This document shows positions 1 through 7,762 of a stretch of 36,179 nucleotides of DNA, piece by piece; the first letter of the stretch is position 1, and every line of letters begins with the position of its first letter. Made by a program: the position numbers and the translations under genes. This DNA comes from CAZVJU01 sp964627195 (GTDB lineage: Bacteria; Patescibacteriota; Microgenomatia; UBA8517), in NCBI GenBank assembly GCA_964627195.1, contig CAZVJU010000012.1, forward strand, positions 1 through 36,179. The letters are read 5' to 3'. A model generated the notes under the pieces. It was not told where the DNA came from and did no database searches. It saw only the letters and a program-made list of their open reading frames with translations.

Positions 1-50
1 TGCTCATCCTGCGCTGCAGAGCAACGAGGTATTCGCAGGTTCTAGAATAG
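1..50 (+). pseudogene. Fragment copy of the downstream 137-aa gene
   Basis: About 47 bases here closely match positions 987-1035 inside the gene at 789-1202, including a shared run ending in ATTCGCAGGTTCTAGAATA. The copy has small indels relative to the intact gene and the match stops abruptly after about base 48. It is read as a decayed piece of a second copy of that gene; the window edge hides whatever lay upstream. Confidence 0.6.
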
Positions 51-189
51 ACCTGTTCCGAAATAACTTTCTACAAGGCACAGCATTAAGTAGTTTGTAA
101 TTGCATATTTCTGAAATTCAGAATGTCAGAAACTGTAAATATTGTCAAGATTTATGGTAGCAGATATTCAACTCCGGGAGTTAATGACA

Positions 190-232
190 TCCTTCCCGCT
201 CTTACGAGCGGGGTTTCCTCTAAAGGAGGATG
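190..232. mobile_element. Double hairpin resembling an IS200/IS605 end
   Basis: Two adjacent hairpins: CCCGCTC (195-201) pairs with GAGCGGG (206-212) over a TTAC loop, and TCCTC (216-220) pairs with GAGGA (226-230). The wording around them (ACATCCTTCCCGC..., GCGGGGTTTCC) resembles the subterminal hairpins of IS200/IS605 elements as I recall them. No transposase is attached, so this would be a solo end or decayed copy. A plain stem-loop terminator is the alternative, though no U-run follows. Confidence 0.35.
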
Positions 233-265
233 ACATAACAGCATTTAAGAATAATTTAACTTGTG

Positions 266-271
266 TATAAT
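266..271 (+). promoter_or_regulatory. -10 box for a leaderless start
   Basis: A perfect TATAAT ends 9 bases before the GTG at 281, placing the transcript start on or next to the start codon. No convincing -35 box and no SD. Confidence 0.45.
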
Positions 272-280
272 TTCTAAATA

Positions 281-691
281 GTGACTGAAAGAAATCCTAG
301 TAATGTTAATCCTCAAGAAAAAATATTAATACCTGTTTCGGAAGGTACCATAATTCAACTTGGTCCTACTTCAGTTTCTCAGATTTTACCTCTAAAGAAA
401 GATTTACTTTTAACACTCCTTGATAAAGATCAGCAAACAACCGAGGGCTATCTTAAATTAGAAATGGATCTTGGCGAAAATGATAAACAACCTTGTTTTC
501 TTCAAATTCCTGAGAAGATTAGACAAATTATCATAGGAGCTTTAGAAAAAATTGAAGATCGTAATAAATTATTAGGATCACATTCTACCCCATCAATTAA
601 AAAACAATTAGCCATACAGGGAAAAGTAATTTTCTTGACTAGCGAAATCGAAAGTCTTCCAATTAATATTCAAAAACTCTGGGCACTTTAG
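281..691 (+). CDS. Hypothetical protein, C-terminus frameshifted
   Basis: Not recognised. Reads 136 residues from a GTG start, polar, no signal peptide or membrane segment. The GTG is chosen because a TATAAT lies 9 bases upstream. The reading frame stops at a TAG right after the residues LWAL, but another frame continues at once as TLVAKLDTILDEDIFD and ends at TAA 733-735. That continuation has the same acidic/aliphatic character as the rest, so the intact protein probably ended there and one base is missing near 682. This may be a real mutation or an assembly error. It lies just upstream of the gene at 789 and may form a pair with it. Confidence 0.5.
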   Translation: MTERNPSNVNPQEKILIPVSEGTIIQLGPTSVSQILPLKKDLLLTLLDKDQQTTEGYLKLEMDLGENDKQPCFLQIPEKIRQIIIGALEKIEDRNKLLGSHSTPSIKKQLAIQGKVIFLTSEIESLPINIQKLWAL

Positions 692-788
692 TTGCCAAAC
701 TAGATACAATTTTAGACGAAGATATATTTGATTAAAGCCATATTTGCAGAAATAATATTATATAATAATATACTCCTAACACCCACGA

Positions 789-1202
789 GTGGAACATCCC
801 AAACTTGAAAAATTTCCCGACCTTTTCAAAGAATTGCGAATTCGGGTAAGTAACGTTTATACTACCAAACATGTTAGAAAGACCGGTGGAGTATATTTTG
901 GCAAGAATGAAAAGAGAGATTACGATGACATACTCCTCACAACAAGTTGCGAAGGTATCTTGCGATACGTATGTCTTCTTGAATCTGCTTCATCCTGCGC
1001 TGCAAGCAGCGAGGTATTCGCAGGTTCTAGAATAACACATCTAGGAGGTAATTCATACGCCCACTCTGAATATCCTATTGCTTTTATGACAACTACCGGC
1101 GAAATACCAGTCATGGGTCGCGGGTCTTCTGGCTATGATGCATACCTGGCAATGAAAAATCACACCCGAATGAAACTGATCCTGATTCTAAATAGAAAAT
1201 AA
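789..1202 (+). CDS. Hypothetical protein
   Basis: Not recognised; 137 residues from a GTG start, soluble, with a Ser/Gly-rich centre (residues about 65-85) and a GRGSSGYDAY segment near residue 110. AT-rich -10-like sequences (TATAAT 761-766, TATACT 769-774) lie just upstream and there is no SD. A decayed 47-base copy of its middle lies at the very start of the window, so this gene was once duplicated in tandem. Confidence 0.5.
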   Translation: MEHPKLEKFPDLFKELRIRVSNVYTTKHVRKTGGVYFGKNEKRDYDDILLTTSCEGILRYVCLLESASSCAASSEVFAGSRITHLGGNSYAHSEYPIAFMTTTGEIPVMGRGSSGYDAYLAMKNHTRMKLILILNRK

Positions 1203-1227
1203 CTTTCACCCTTGGCTTATACTTCAA

Positions 1228-2532
1228 CTAAGTACACTGAGTTTGAGCTGCCTTTCCGAGTTTATCCCAAAAAATCGACACGCTATCTTCGTTTATTTCC
1301 GTGTCCGGAGAAAACCCCTTAAAGTTAACCATTGCTGACAATATTCCAGCCCTTTTTAGTCTTAAAATTGCTCTGCCTGCGACATTGCCTCTCTTAGGCA
1401 AAAGTACTCCCCGCCATCCGCTCGCACGCTCTAAAAAATCTACATTTATGTCTTTGATATCTTTCCTCAAATATAATCTTGTAAGACTAGCCTGATCGTG
1501 ATCATCCGGCATAAGCCCTTGTCTTTGCAAAAAAGCAAGATTATCGCTCTCCTGCCGCCCTACCGGTTCGGAAAAAAGCAAGGTTACCCCTCCGCTTTGC
1601 TTGGGAGAAAGAAGCGCCTTAAATGACTGCTCCGAAGGTTTAGTTATTTCCAGGCTAAACGCCCTTATTCCTAACTCCTTTTCATAACTTGCAACAACAT
1701 CCCGATCTTGGCGATCAGCAATAACTTCAACCGAAGGAACTCTCTGACACCATTGCAGGAAATCCCGGGTATACGACGAGTCCCTTGCTACAACTAGAAT
1801 AGCCGCATTCGCCTTTCTATTGAGATAAGAAATTAACTGCCTAAAATAAGATAACTGAACGGCGGCACCTGATATGGGAAGAAGTATTTGTATCTTATTT
1901 TTAGCCCCCCTTTGCACTTCCTGCTGCCGATTCTTAAATTGAGAGGCAGAAAGGAGCCTCCCCAAAAGAGGTGAGACCGGATACGGCGAAACAATAATGG
2001 AAGGCAGAGTGACTTTTAAGTGGTCTAAATAATCACGAAGGCTATTTTTTGTCTCCTTACTGGGAACAAAAATATAATCTGCTCCATAAACCCCCCAAAT
2101 TTTCTGAGGCGAATCATCCGTGACAACTACGCATAAAATGACGCATATTTTAAGTTTTTTACTAAGCTTAAATTTCAGCCTGGCTATTTTATGAGCTAAA
2201 CCAAAATGGGTGGATATAACAATAAGTACACTAGGCTTGGGCCTGCGTCTTTTGATAAGATCGGATATCCTCAAAAATACCTTCTTGTCATATTTGCGTA
2301 ACTTCTTTCGATACCAGGAAGTAAAAACCTCTTCAACTATCGGTGAGTTCTGAACAAAATCTCCCACCTTTCTCAATAGTCTATTTCTGCTTGTCAGCCG
2401 ATGAAAAAACTGAATTTTTGTGTCATCAATACCGATTAGCTCTGATCTCACATCGGCAGGCAAACCGCTTCTTAGGGCCTCAGTTACCCGAACGTGGCCC
2501 AACCCTGCCGGCGAAGTTGTCAAAACAACCAT
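1228..2532 (-). CDS. Predicted GT-B-fold glycosyltransferase (MGDG synthase/MurG-like)
   Basis: The N-terminus runs MVVLTTSPAGLGHVRVTEAL, the Gly-rich loop and GH-x-R-x-x-EAL pattern seen at the start of MGDG-synthase/MurG-type GT-B glycosyltransferases. Such enzymes move a sugar from a nucleotide-sugar to a lipid acceptor at the inner membrane face. The downstream half has alternating strands and helices (for example IQILLPISGAA near residue 240) fitting a second Rossmann domain, but no clear nucleotide-sugar site was identified. The start at 2532 is preferred over an upstream in-frame TTG because it puts the loop at the N-terminus and has an AGAAGAG-like SD. It could be a sugar-binding relative without activity. 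Ends in a TAG stop. Confidence 0.5.
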   Translation of the reverse strand: MVVLTTSPAGLGHVRVTEALRSGLPADVRSELIGIDDTKIQFFHRLTSRNRLLRKVGDFVQNSPIVEEVFTSWYRKKLRKYDKKVFLRISDLIKRRRPKPSVLIVISTHFGLAHKIARLKFKLSKKLKICVILCVVVTDDSPQKIWGVYGADYIFVPSKETKNSLRDYLDHLKVTLPSIIVSPYPVSPLLGRLLSASQFKNRQQEVQRGAKNKIQILLPISGAAVQLSYFRQLISYLNRKANAAILVVARDSSYTRDFLQWCQRVPSVEVIADRQDRDVVASYEKELGIRAFSLEITKPSEQSFKALLSPKQSGGVTLLFSEPVGRQESDNLAFLQRQGLMPDDHDQASLTRLYLRKDIKDINVDFLERASGWRGVLLPKRGNVAGRAILRLKRAGILSAMVNFKGFSPDTEINEDSVSIFWDKLGKAAQTQCT

Positions 2533-2617
2533 GACATCTTCTCTTCTGAAAAAAGTTAGTCCGGAGGTCATACACTTAAGTCTAGCTAAAGAAGTCTCAA
2601 TCTGCAAAAAAAAGGAA

Positions 2618-3861
2618 CTATTCCCAAGCCTGAATCTCTTCCTGCGGTAGTTTTAACTTTTTGGGTGTGCTTATGAGTAAGACTACCGAAACCACAATAA
2701 CCATTAGCCCTACAATTCCGAAAGTGAGTTTTTCCCCGACTTGACTTGCGATAAAGCCGGAAAGGATTGGGCCCACAATGTAAGCTAAACTTATCGTCGA
2801 GCGTGATAGCCCGATAAGATGGCGCCTCTCTCTTCCCATACGCGAAACAATATCGGAGTAGATTGCATCTGTTAAAGGANNNNNNNNNNTGAGAGTAAAA
2901 TACTTGCAATCAAAACAAAAACCAGTTGATTTACAATAGAACCCGATACTCCGAGCAAAGCTAAAAACACTCCTGAGAAAAGTAAAAACTGGATCGCCTT
3001 TTTTTTCTTGCCTTCGGCCACTCCCCATTTGGCTACGACAAAGCCCATAAAAAGCGATGGCAGCGTATAAAACGGTAAAAAAAGTCCTCCCCAGAAACTT
3101 TGTTTGGAAAGAGTTTGGCTCCATGTTGCTCCAGTTGTCCAAAATGTCGCATCTATTAGCCCCATAAAAAGGCTTAAAGTCACTACAGGCCAGACATGGG
3201 TAAAAAGTGCTTTCCAATGAGACAATTCACGGAACATACTGACCTCATGCGTTTCAATTTCTATTGATCTTTCGTGTTTTGACCGGGTCAACAGAAGGAT
3301 AAGAAAACCGATTGCCATCAAAACCATCGCGAAGACAAGCGGAGTACGCTCACCCTGCGAAATAAGAAGACCTGCCAAAATCGGACCCAAAAAGTAGGCC
3401 ATACTCCGAAAGACTGACATCACTCCCCAGGCAGAAGAATGACTTTTTAAAGGAGTGGAGTCTGCGATAAATTGCTGTTCGCCGAAACCGATGAACTCGT
3501 AGTAAATTCCCCATACAGCCATAGCCAAAAGTATCACTACCACAAACGGGAAAAAAGTTGATTGCAAAAGTAGAAGTGCAAAGAAAAAACTTGAAATGAT
3601 ACCGAGTAAAATCAGTCGTTTTACAGTAATACCACGGAGCATTTGGGGAAAGTAAAGATCGGAAAGAAACCCAACAACGGAGGAGAAACTCATCACAAGC
3701 CCCATAACTAACGAACTGCCGTAGGTATCTTGCAAAAAATTAGGTACCCAAAAAGACAAAATGGCGTCCGCGAGGAGGATAAAAAGCAAAATAACGCCGA
3801 GAGTTAGAACTTTCACCCACATGTCGTCTTTCAAAATTCGCAAAGGAAATGCTCGAAACAT
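2618..3861 (-). CDS. Major facilitator superfamily transporter (interrupted by scaffold gap)
   Basis: A hydrophobic protein of about 12 predicted membrane helices in two halves, typical of MFS secondary transporters. Repeated MFS-like motifs are visible: MAYFLGPILAGLLIS in the first half and ISLAYIVGPILSGFIA in the second, consistent with the internal duplication of the family. The 10-N gap at 2880-2889 splits it into two frames, so the true gap is not 10 bases; both halves clearly belong to one gene. The substrate cannot be told. The start ATG at 3861 follows a TATAAT (minus strand, 3880-3875) by 13 bases. Divergent from the kinase-like gene at 3893 with a shared promoter region. Confidence 0.75.
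2880..2889. other. Scaffold gap (10 N) inside MFS gene
   Basis: Ten Ns of placeholder length; the reading frame changes across them. Confidence 0.98.
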
Positions 3862-3874
3862 AGCTTCATATCCA

Positions 3875-3881
3875 TTATACT
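3875..3881. promoter_or_regulatory. Overlapping divergent -10 boxes
   Basis: The string ATTATACT reads as TATACT on the plus strand (3876-3881, 11 bases before the ATG at 3893) and as TATAAT on the minus strand (3880-3875, 13 bases before the ATG at 3861). The two promoters would compete for the same DNA. Confidence 0.5.
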
Positions 3882-3892
3882 CACTTCTTAGT

Positions 3893-4474
3893 ATGAATAA
3901 ACTTGTGTGTATTGCAGGAATGGCTGGAAGCGGAAAAAGTGTAGTTTCTGATTTTTTTGTAGAGAGAAAATACTAGTTTTTGCGCTTCGGCCAAATCGTG
4001 CTGGACGAGGTAAAAAAGCGTGGTTTAGAACCTAAGGAGACAAATGAAAGAAGGATTCGGGAAGAAATACGCAAGAAACATGGAATGGCAGCTATGGCAA
4101 TACTAAACTATCCTAAGTTCAAAAAATTACTTAAAAAAGGAAATGTTATAGCAGACGGCCTGTATAGCTGGGATGAATATAAGTTCTTAAAAGAAAAATT
4201 CCGCAAGCAAATGATTCTTATTGCCATTTTTGCTCCACCGGAATTACGCTATCACCGCATTTCCGAAAGGGTAATGCCGGAAACAGACAGCGATTTACGT
4301 CACAGGCCTTTCACGAAAGATGAAGCAAAGTCACGGGACTTTGCAGAAATAGAAAACCTAGACAAGGGCGGTCCTATTGCAATGGCTGACTATACTATCC
4401 TAAACACAAAAGATCCGGCCTTTTTACTGCAACAGGTAAAAGAACTTTACACAGATATCGAAAAAACAAATTAA
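3893..4474 (+). pseudogene. P-loop (dephospho-CoA-kinase-like) ATPase with in-frame TAG
   Basis: Begins MNKLVCIAGMAGSGKSVVSD, with a Walker A motif (GMAGSGKS, residues 9-16), as in dephospho-CoA-kinase-like and adenylate-kinase-like NTPases. It continues after a stop with FLRFGQIVLDEVKKRGLE, then ADGLYSWDEY and a C-terminal nucleotide-kinase-like region. Codon 28 (3974-3976) is TAG, in the same frame on both sides, in the context ERKY-stop-FLRFG; a CAG glutamine would need only one base change. No start codon with a promoter or SD is visible just after the stop, and the downstream piece lacks the P-loop. Either a true nonsense mutation, a sequencing error or readthrough. The exact substrate is unknown. 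Confidence 0.65.
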
Positions 4475-4485
4475 CACTATATATT

Positions 4486-4524
4486 ACCTTGCAAGGCCTG
4501 GCCTTTAAAGGTACTTTAAGGTAC
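4486..4524. repeat. REP-like cluster of short palindromes
   Basis: The gap between two genes holds CCTTGCAAGG (4487-4496), CCTTTAAAGG (4502-4511) and a doubled AGGTAC. The first shares its core with the repeats around the transposase at 6934, the second with the palindromes at 21165 and 28741. Confidence 0.45.
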
Positions 4525-4573
4525 AAATTTGTTACTGGACAACTGCCGGAAATAAGAAATAGAATAACTATAT

Positions 4574-5983
4574 ATGGATCCTGCCCAGAATTCGGACAAT
4601 AGTTTGGATACTACCCAAACACCTCAAAATCCAGCTGCTGTGCCTGTGCAAGAACCCGGTACTTCACCAAGCGAAAATCAAAACCAAATTCCCCCGCCAC
4701 CGGCAGAACCCCCTTCGCCTTTTGTCCAACAAGTACCCCAACCAGAGGTTCCACAACCACAAGTTCCTCAAACTTCGGAAGCTCAAAACACTCTCTCCGC
4801 CACTTCCGAACCTACATCGACTTTTGTATCTCCAACCAGTCCTCCACCTCCTTCTTCCAAAAAGAAATTAGTCTTTGGCATTTTCTTCCTTTTATTCCTT
4901 TTAGTCCTTAGCGGGATGGCAGGGTTAACCTACGCAGTTGCTTATGAAAAAATAAAGCTTGACAAGTATCCCGAAATCCAGGCTAAAGTCGCCGGATTCG
5001 TCATGGCTCTCCCCTTTACCCCGAAAACTCCGAAATACGTCCTCTCCCGATCAGCTCTGGCACATAAGGAAGTAACCAAACAGTCTTTTGATATTTCAGT
5101 CGCAGTTGACTCAGATGACCTTGCTAGTTCTCTCGGATTAAATACCATCGACGCACTTGTAAAAGGCGAGATTGACTACTCAGATCCGAAAAACTTTAAA
5201 CTACTCCTCAATGCCTCGGTCACCAAAGACTTTAATTTCGAACTCAAGAAAGCCGACAAAATTGTTTATTTTAGAGTTAATAAACTCCCCTCCTTTTTGC
5301 TCTCGCTTTTAGGCCTTACTCCTGAAGTATTCGATCCGTTATTAGGCAAGTGGGTAGCTTACGATACAACACCTCTCGAAACCGAAGCCAGGAAAAGCAT
5401 GGAAGACAAAGAAGTTGACCCCTTGAGCGAAGAAAATCTGGAAGAAAATTTAAATAAATATATCGACGATGAAGTGCTGAAAAATATGAAGTTAGAGACA
5501 GTCACTGAGGATAATATAGAAATGTACAAAATTTCACTGGCTGCCGATAGTGCGCTAATTGATCACATCGGCGATAAAATCGAGTCGGAAAGAAATAAAC
5601 TGGAAGGCTCTTCTTTGTATCGCTCCAGCGGCAAAACGCCGAAATTATCAGAAATGCTCAAGAAGTTTACCTGGGAAATACTTATAGACAAAAAAAATTA
5701 CTATACAAGAAAGGTCATAGTCGAAATTGATCTCGAGGTTGACCAGCAAAACGGCTATTTCAACCTGCTTAACCCAACATCGACCTCCTCTTCGCAAAAG
5801 TCCAAAATGAGTATGGTTCTTGCTTTTAAATCCGATAAATTCGGCGAAGAAGTGGTTATTGAGCCGCCTGCAACCTCACTCACTTTCGAAGAATTTACAG
5901 CACTGTTATCGGAAGTCATTAGACAAGCCTATGGAAATTTGTTAACACCAACCCCGGATTATCTCCCTGCGCCTGAACCATAG
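4574..5983 (+). CDS. Membrane-anchored surface protein with Pro-rich cytoplasmic tail
   Basis: 469 residues with a clear three-part plan. Residues 1-95 are a Pro/Gln/Thr-rich, disordered N-terminal region with PQPEVPQPQVPQ-type repeats. Residues about 97-122 are one membrane helix preceded by SKKKL, which predicts the N-terminus inside. Residues about 125-469 are an extracytoplasmic, charged, beta-rich domain that I do not recognise; it resembles lipoprotein-like load-bearing domains in low complexity only. The end is again Pro-rich. Followed by a second single-pass protein in the same direction at 6046, so both may act at the cell surface. No SD before the ATG. Confidence 0.6.
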   Translation: MDPAQNSDNSLDTTQTPQNPAAVPVQEPGTSPSENQNQIPPPPAEPPSPFVQQVPQPEVPQPQVPQTSEAQNTLSATSEPTSTFVSPTSPPPPSSKKKLVFGIFFLLFLLVLSGMAGLTYAVAYEKIKLDKYPEIQAKVAGFVMALPFTPKTPKYVLSRSALAHKEVTKQSFDISVAVDSDDLASSLGLNTIDALVKGEIDYSDPKNFKLLLNASVTKDFNFELKKADKIVYFRVNKLPSFLLSLLGLTPEVFDPLLGKWVAYDTTPLETEARKSMEDKEVDPLSEENLEENLNKYIDDEVLKNMKLETVTEDNIEMYKISLAADSALIDHIGDKIESERNKLEGSSLYRSSGKTPKLSEMLKKFTWEILIDKKNYYTRKVIVEIDLEVDQQNGYFNLLNPTSTSSSQKSKMSMVLAFKSDKFGEEVVIEPPATSLTFEEFTALLSEVIRQAYGNLLTPTPDYLPAPEP

Positions 5984-6008
5984 AGAGAAAAATTACTCTA
6001 AATCCTGG

Positions 6009-6037
6009 TTGACTCAGATTCACTTTTACCGTAATAT
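6009..6037 (+). promoter_or_regulatory. Sigma-70 promoter for the surface protein at 6046
   Basis: TTGACT (6009-6014), 17-base spacer, TAATAT (6032-6037), then 8 bases to the ATG at 6046. The spacing predicts a leaderless transcript. Confidence 0.6.
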
Positions 6038-6045
6038 CGCTCGTG

Positions 6046-6891
6046 ATGAGCGAAGGTCAGGTTTTCCACATACAGGAGGAGACTGTCAAAGTTCCTTCAA
6101 AACGCAAAAACGTCTTTCTGATCCTGGGAATAATTTTTTTGCTTATCATTGTGGCTGGTATTTTCTACCTTTTGGGCGCAGGCAGCAAAACCGAGGAAGT
6201 TGCTGAAATTTCTCCTACTCCCAGTGAGATTCCGACTCCAACTATATTTGAAGAAGAGCAAGTGGAAGAAATCTTGGGGGAAGTTTCACCAACTCTGACC
6301 AAAAAACCTACACCCACCTCCAAACCAACTTCAACTCCGTCACCGACTCCTACACCTAGCGTGAAGGTAAAAGTCATTACCTCGAGCACATCTCTTGACG
6401 GCTTTAGATCAAGTAATGGCGGCGGCAACGCGGGAGTCGAAATCCGCGCTGGCCGGAATGTTAATCTGGTAACGCGGGGTTTTATCAGCTTTGATGTCAG
6501 CAGCCTTCCCGCCGGCGCAAAAATAGAAGAATCTACACTCAGACTTTATCAGGCAACTCTTATCGGAAGTCCATACTCTATCGGTGGAAGTATAAAAGTG
6601 GACCATCTCACATATGGCGATACGCTCGATAATGCCGATTACGGAGCTTCCGCACTGTCATCAAGTTTTGTGACTCTAACAAATAATACTACTTTCGAAT
6701 GGAAAGACGCTGACGTTACCGATTCGGTCCGGGACGATCTGTCAAACGCCCGCTCAAGAAGCCAGTTCAGAATTCACTTCCAGATAGAAAATACGGGAGG
6801 TGATGCGTCCGGCGACTTCGTATACTTTGAAAGCGCAGAAAATACAATTGGTACTGGAAACACTCCGCAACTTGTGATCAAATACCAATAA
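6046..6891 (+). CDS. Membrane-anchored DNRLRE/CBM96-like surface protein
   Basis: Single membrane helix (residues about 25-47, VFLILGIIFLLIIVAGIFYL), then a Pro/Thr/Ser stalk (about 60-108, PTPTSKPTSTPSPTPTP), then a ~165-residue C-terminal domain. That domain has the RGFISFDVSSLPAGAKIEES pattern and LRLYQ strand of the DNRLRE (CBM96-like) beta-sandwich family, found in extracellular and carbohydrate-binding proteins. It ends at the conserved last strand NTPQLVIKY. The ATG at 6046 is preferred over a GTG one codon earlier because it sits 8 bases after a good promoter. A diverged copy of the last 15 codons lies at 7653-7700, beyond the inserted transposase. The ligand is unknown. Confidence 0.7.
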   Translation: MSEGQVFHIQEETVKVPSKRKNVFLILGIIFLLIIVAGIFYLLGAGSKTEEVAEISPTPSEIPTPTIFEEEQVEEILGEVSPTLTKKPTPTSKPTSTPSPTPTPSVKVKVITSSTSLDGFRSSNGGGNAGVEIRAGRNVNLVTRGFISFDVSSLPAGAKIEESTLRLYQATLIGSPYSIGGSIKVDHLTYGDTLDNADYGASALSSSFVTLTNNTTFEWKDADVTDSVRDDLSNARSRSQFRIHFQIENTGGDASGDFVYFESAENTIGTGNTPQLVIKYQ

Positions 6892-6894
6892 TCC

Positions 6895-6921
6895 CCCCTT
6901 GCAAGGAACATCCTTACACGA
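6895..6921. repeat. REP-like repeat, left copy (RAYT1 family)
   Basis: CTTGCAAGGAACATCCTTAC followed by ACGA; the core AAGGA-ACA-TCCTT is an imperfect hairpin. Direct repeat of 7626-7652. Confidence 0.6.
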
Positions 6922-6933
6922 CTATACTGAATC

Positions 6934-7615
6934 ATGCCCCCTCTTAACACCATCAAGGTTTTCGTTAAGGATGGCTACTATACATATTTACAACCGCGGT
7001 GTTGAAAAACGAATCATCTACAAAGATACCCAAGACTATGGAGTTTTCTTACGCTATCTGAAAGATTATCTTTCTCCACCTCCAGATTTAAAAGATCTAA
7101 AAACTATAATCAACGTGCAAGGAACATCCTTTAAGGGGGTATCTAGACAACCCAAGAACTACCACCAAAAAATAGTCCTTATTGCCTACTGCCTAATGCC
7201 TAATCATTTCCATCTTCTTTTACAGCAAAAAGAAAACCGGGTTCTTGAAAACTTTATGAGATCGCTTATTACCAGATATTGCATTTACTTCAATAAAAAA
7301 TACGATCGTGTCGGTCCGCTGTTTCAAGGGATCTACAAGGCAGTATTAATAACTGAAGATTCACATCTTCTCCATTTATCAAGATATATCCATCTTAATC
7401 CTTCGGAATTTACAAAAAGCTTGATAAATGCCTACTCTTCCTATCCAGATTACTTAAAGCTGAGGAATACGGTCTGGTTAAATCCGAATCCTGTTATGAA
7501 ATTTTTCGAAAATAAAGTAATTCCCGAAATTAAAAAGTTTAATAAATATAAAGACTTTGTGGAAAAGTACCGGAAGGATAGTACACAGACTCTCAGAAAG
7601 TTAATCCTAGAATAA
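6934..7615 (+). pseudogene. REP-associated tyrosine transposase (RAYT1), frameshifted near N-terminus
   Basis: IS200-like Y1/HUH transposase. The expected N-terminus is MPPLNTIKVFVKDGYY from ATG 6934, but it runs out of frame; the conserved next part HIYNRGVEKRIIYKD lies in the +1 frame, so one extra base sits near 6982. Downstream it is intact: the metal-binding HFH motif in LMPNHFHLLLQ, a Tyr-bearing helix ITRYCIYFNKKYDR, and RYIHLNP. An ATG at 6971 in the second frame could give MATIHIYNRG, losing only the first strand. A REP-like repeat copy (7116-7136) is translated in place as VQGTSFKG. RAYTs move or process REP palindromes. Confidence 0.8.
7116..7136. repeat. REP-like repeat inside the RAYT1 coding region
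   Basis: TGCAAGGAACATCCTTTAAG matches the flanking repeats in the same orientation and is read in frame within the transposase. Confidence 0.55.
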
Positions 7616-7625
7616 ATACTATATA

Positions 7626-7652
7626 CCCCATGTAAGGAACATCCTTGAACGA
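7626..7652. repeat. REP-like repeat, right copy (RAYT1 family)
   Basis: CCCATGTAAGGAACATCCTT followed by GAACGA, directly repeating the left copy with a few changes; starts 11 bases after the transposase stop. Confidence 0.6.
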
Positions 7653-7700
7653 TCAATTGGCACTGGAAATACTCCTCAACTTGTGGTTAAATATCACTAA
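7653..7700 (+). pseudogene. Leftover C-terminus of a second DNRLRE surface gene
   Basis: Translates as SIGTGNTPQLVVKYH-stop, matching TIGTGNTPQLVIKYQ-stop at the end of the gene at 6046-6891. The base changes are mostly at third codon positions, so it diverged as coding sequence before it was cut off. It starts right after the right repeat of RAYT1. Confidence 0.8.
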
Positions 7701-7762
7701 TTCAAAATCCTCTCAATTCTCAATTATCTTTCCTCTCTATCATCTTTCAGAATTAACGGCCG

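Larger units (their letters stand above)
6895..7652. mobile_element. RAYT1 element: transposase with flanking REP-like repeats
   Basis: A REP-associated tyrosine transposase (6934-7615) lies between two directly repeated copies of a ~26-base element centred on AAGGAACATCCTT, at about 6895-6921 and 7626-7652. A third copy lies inside the gene at 7116-7136. The unit is followed directly by the fragment of a surface gene, so it marks a rearrangement point. Confidence 0.6.

Noticed and set aside
2618..3217. Separate short protein downstream of the MFS gene
   Set aside because: Only its last ~85 residues, after the N gap, are MFS-like; the earlier part is a shadow frame of the same transporter. 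It is one gene split by the gap.
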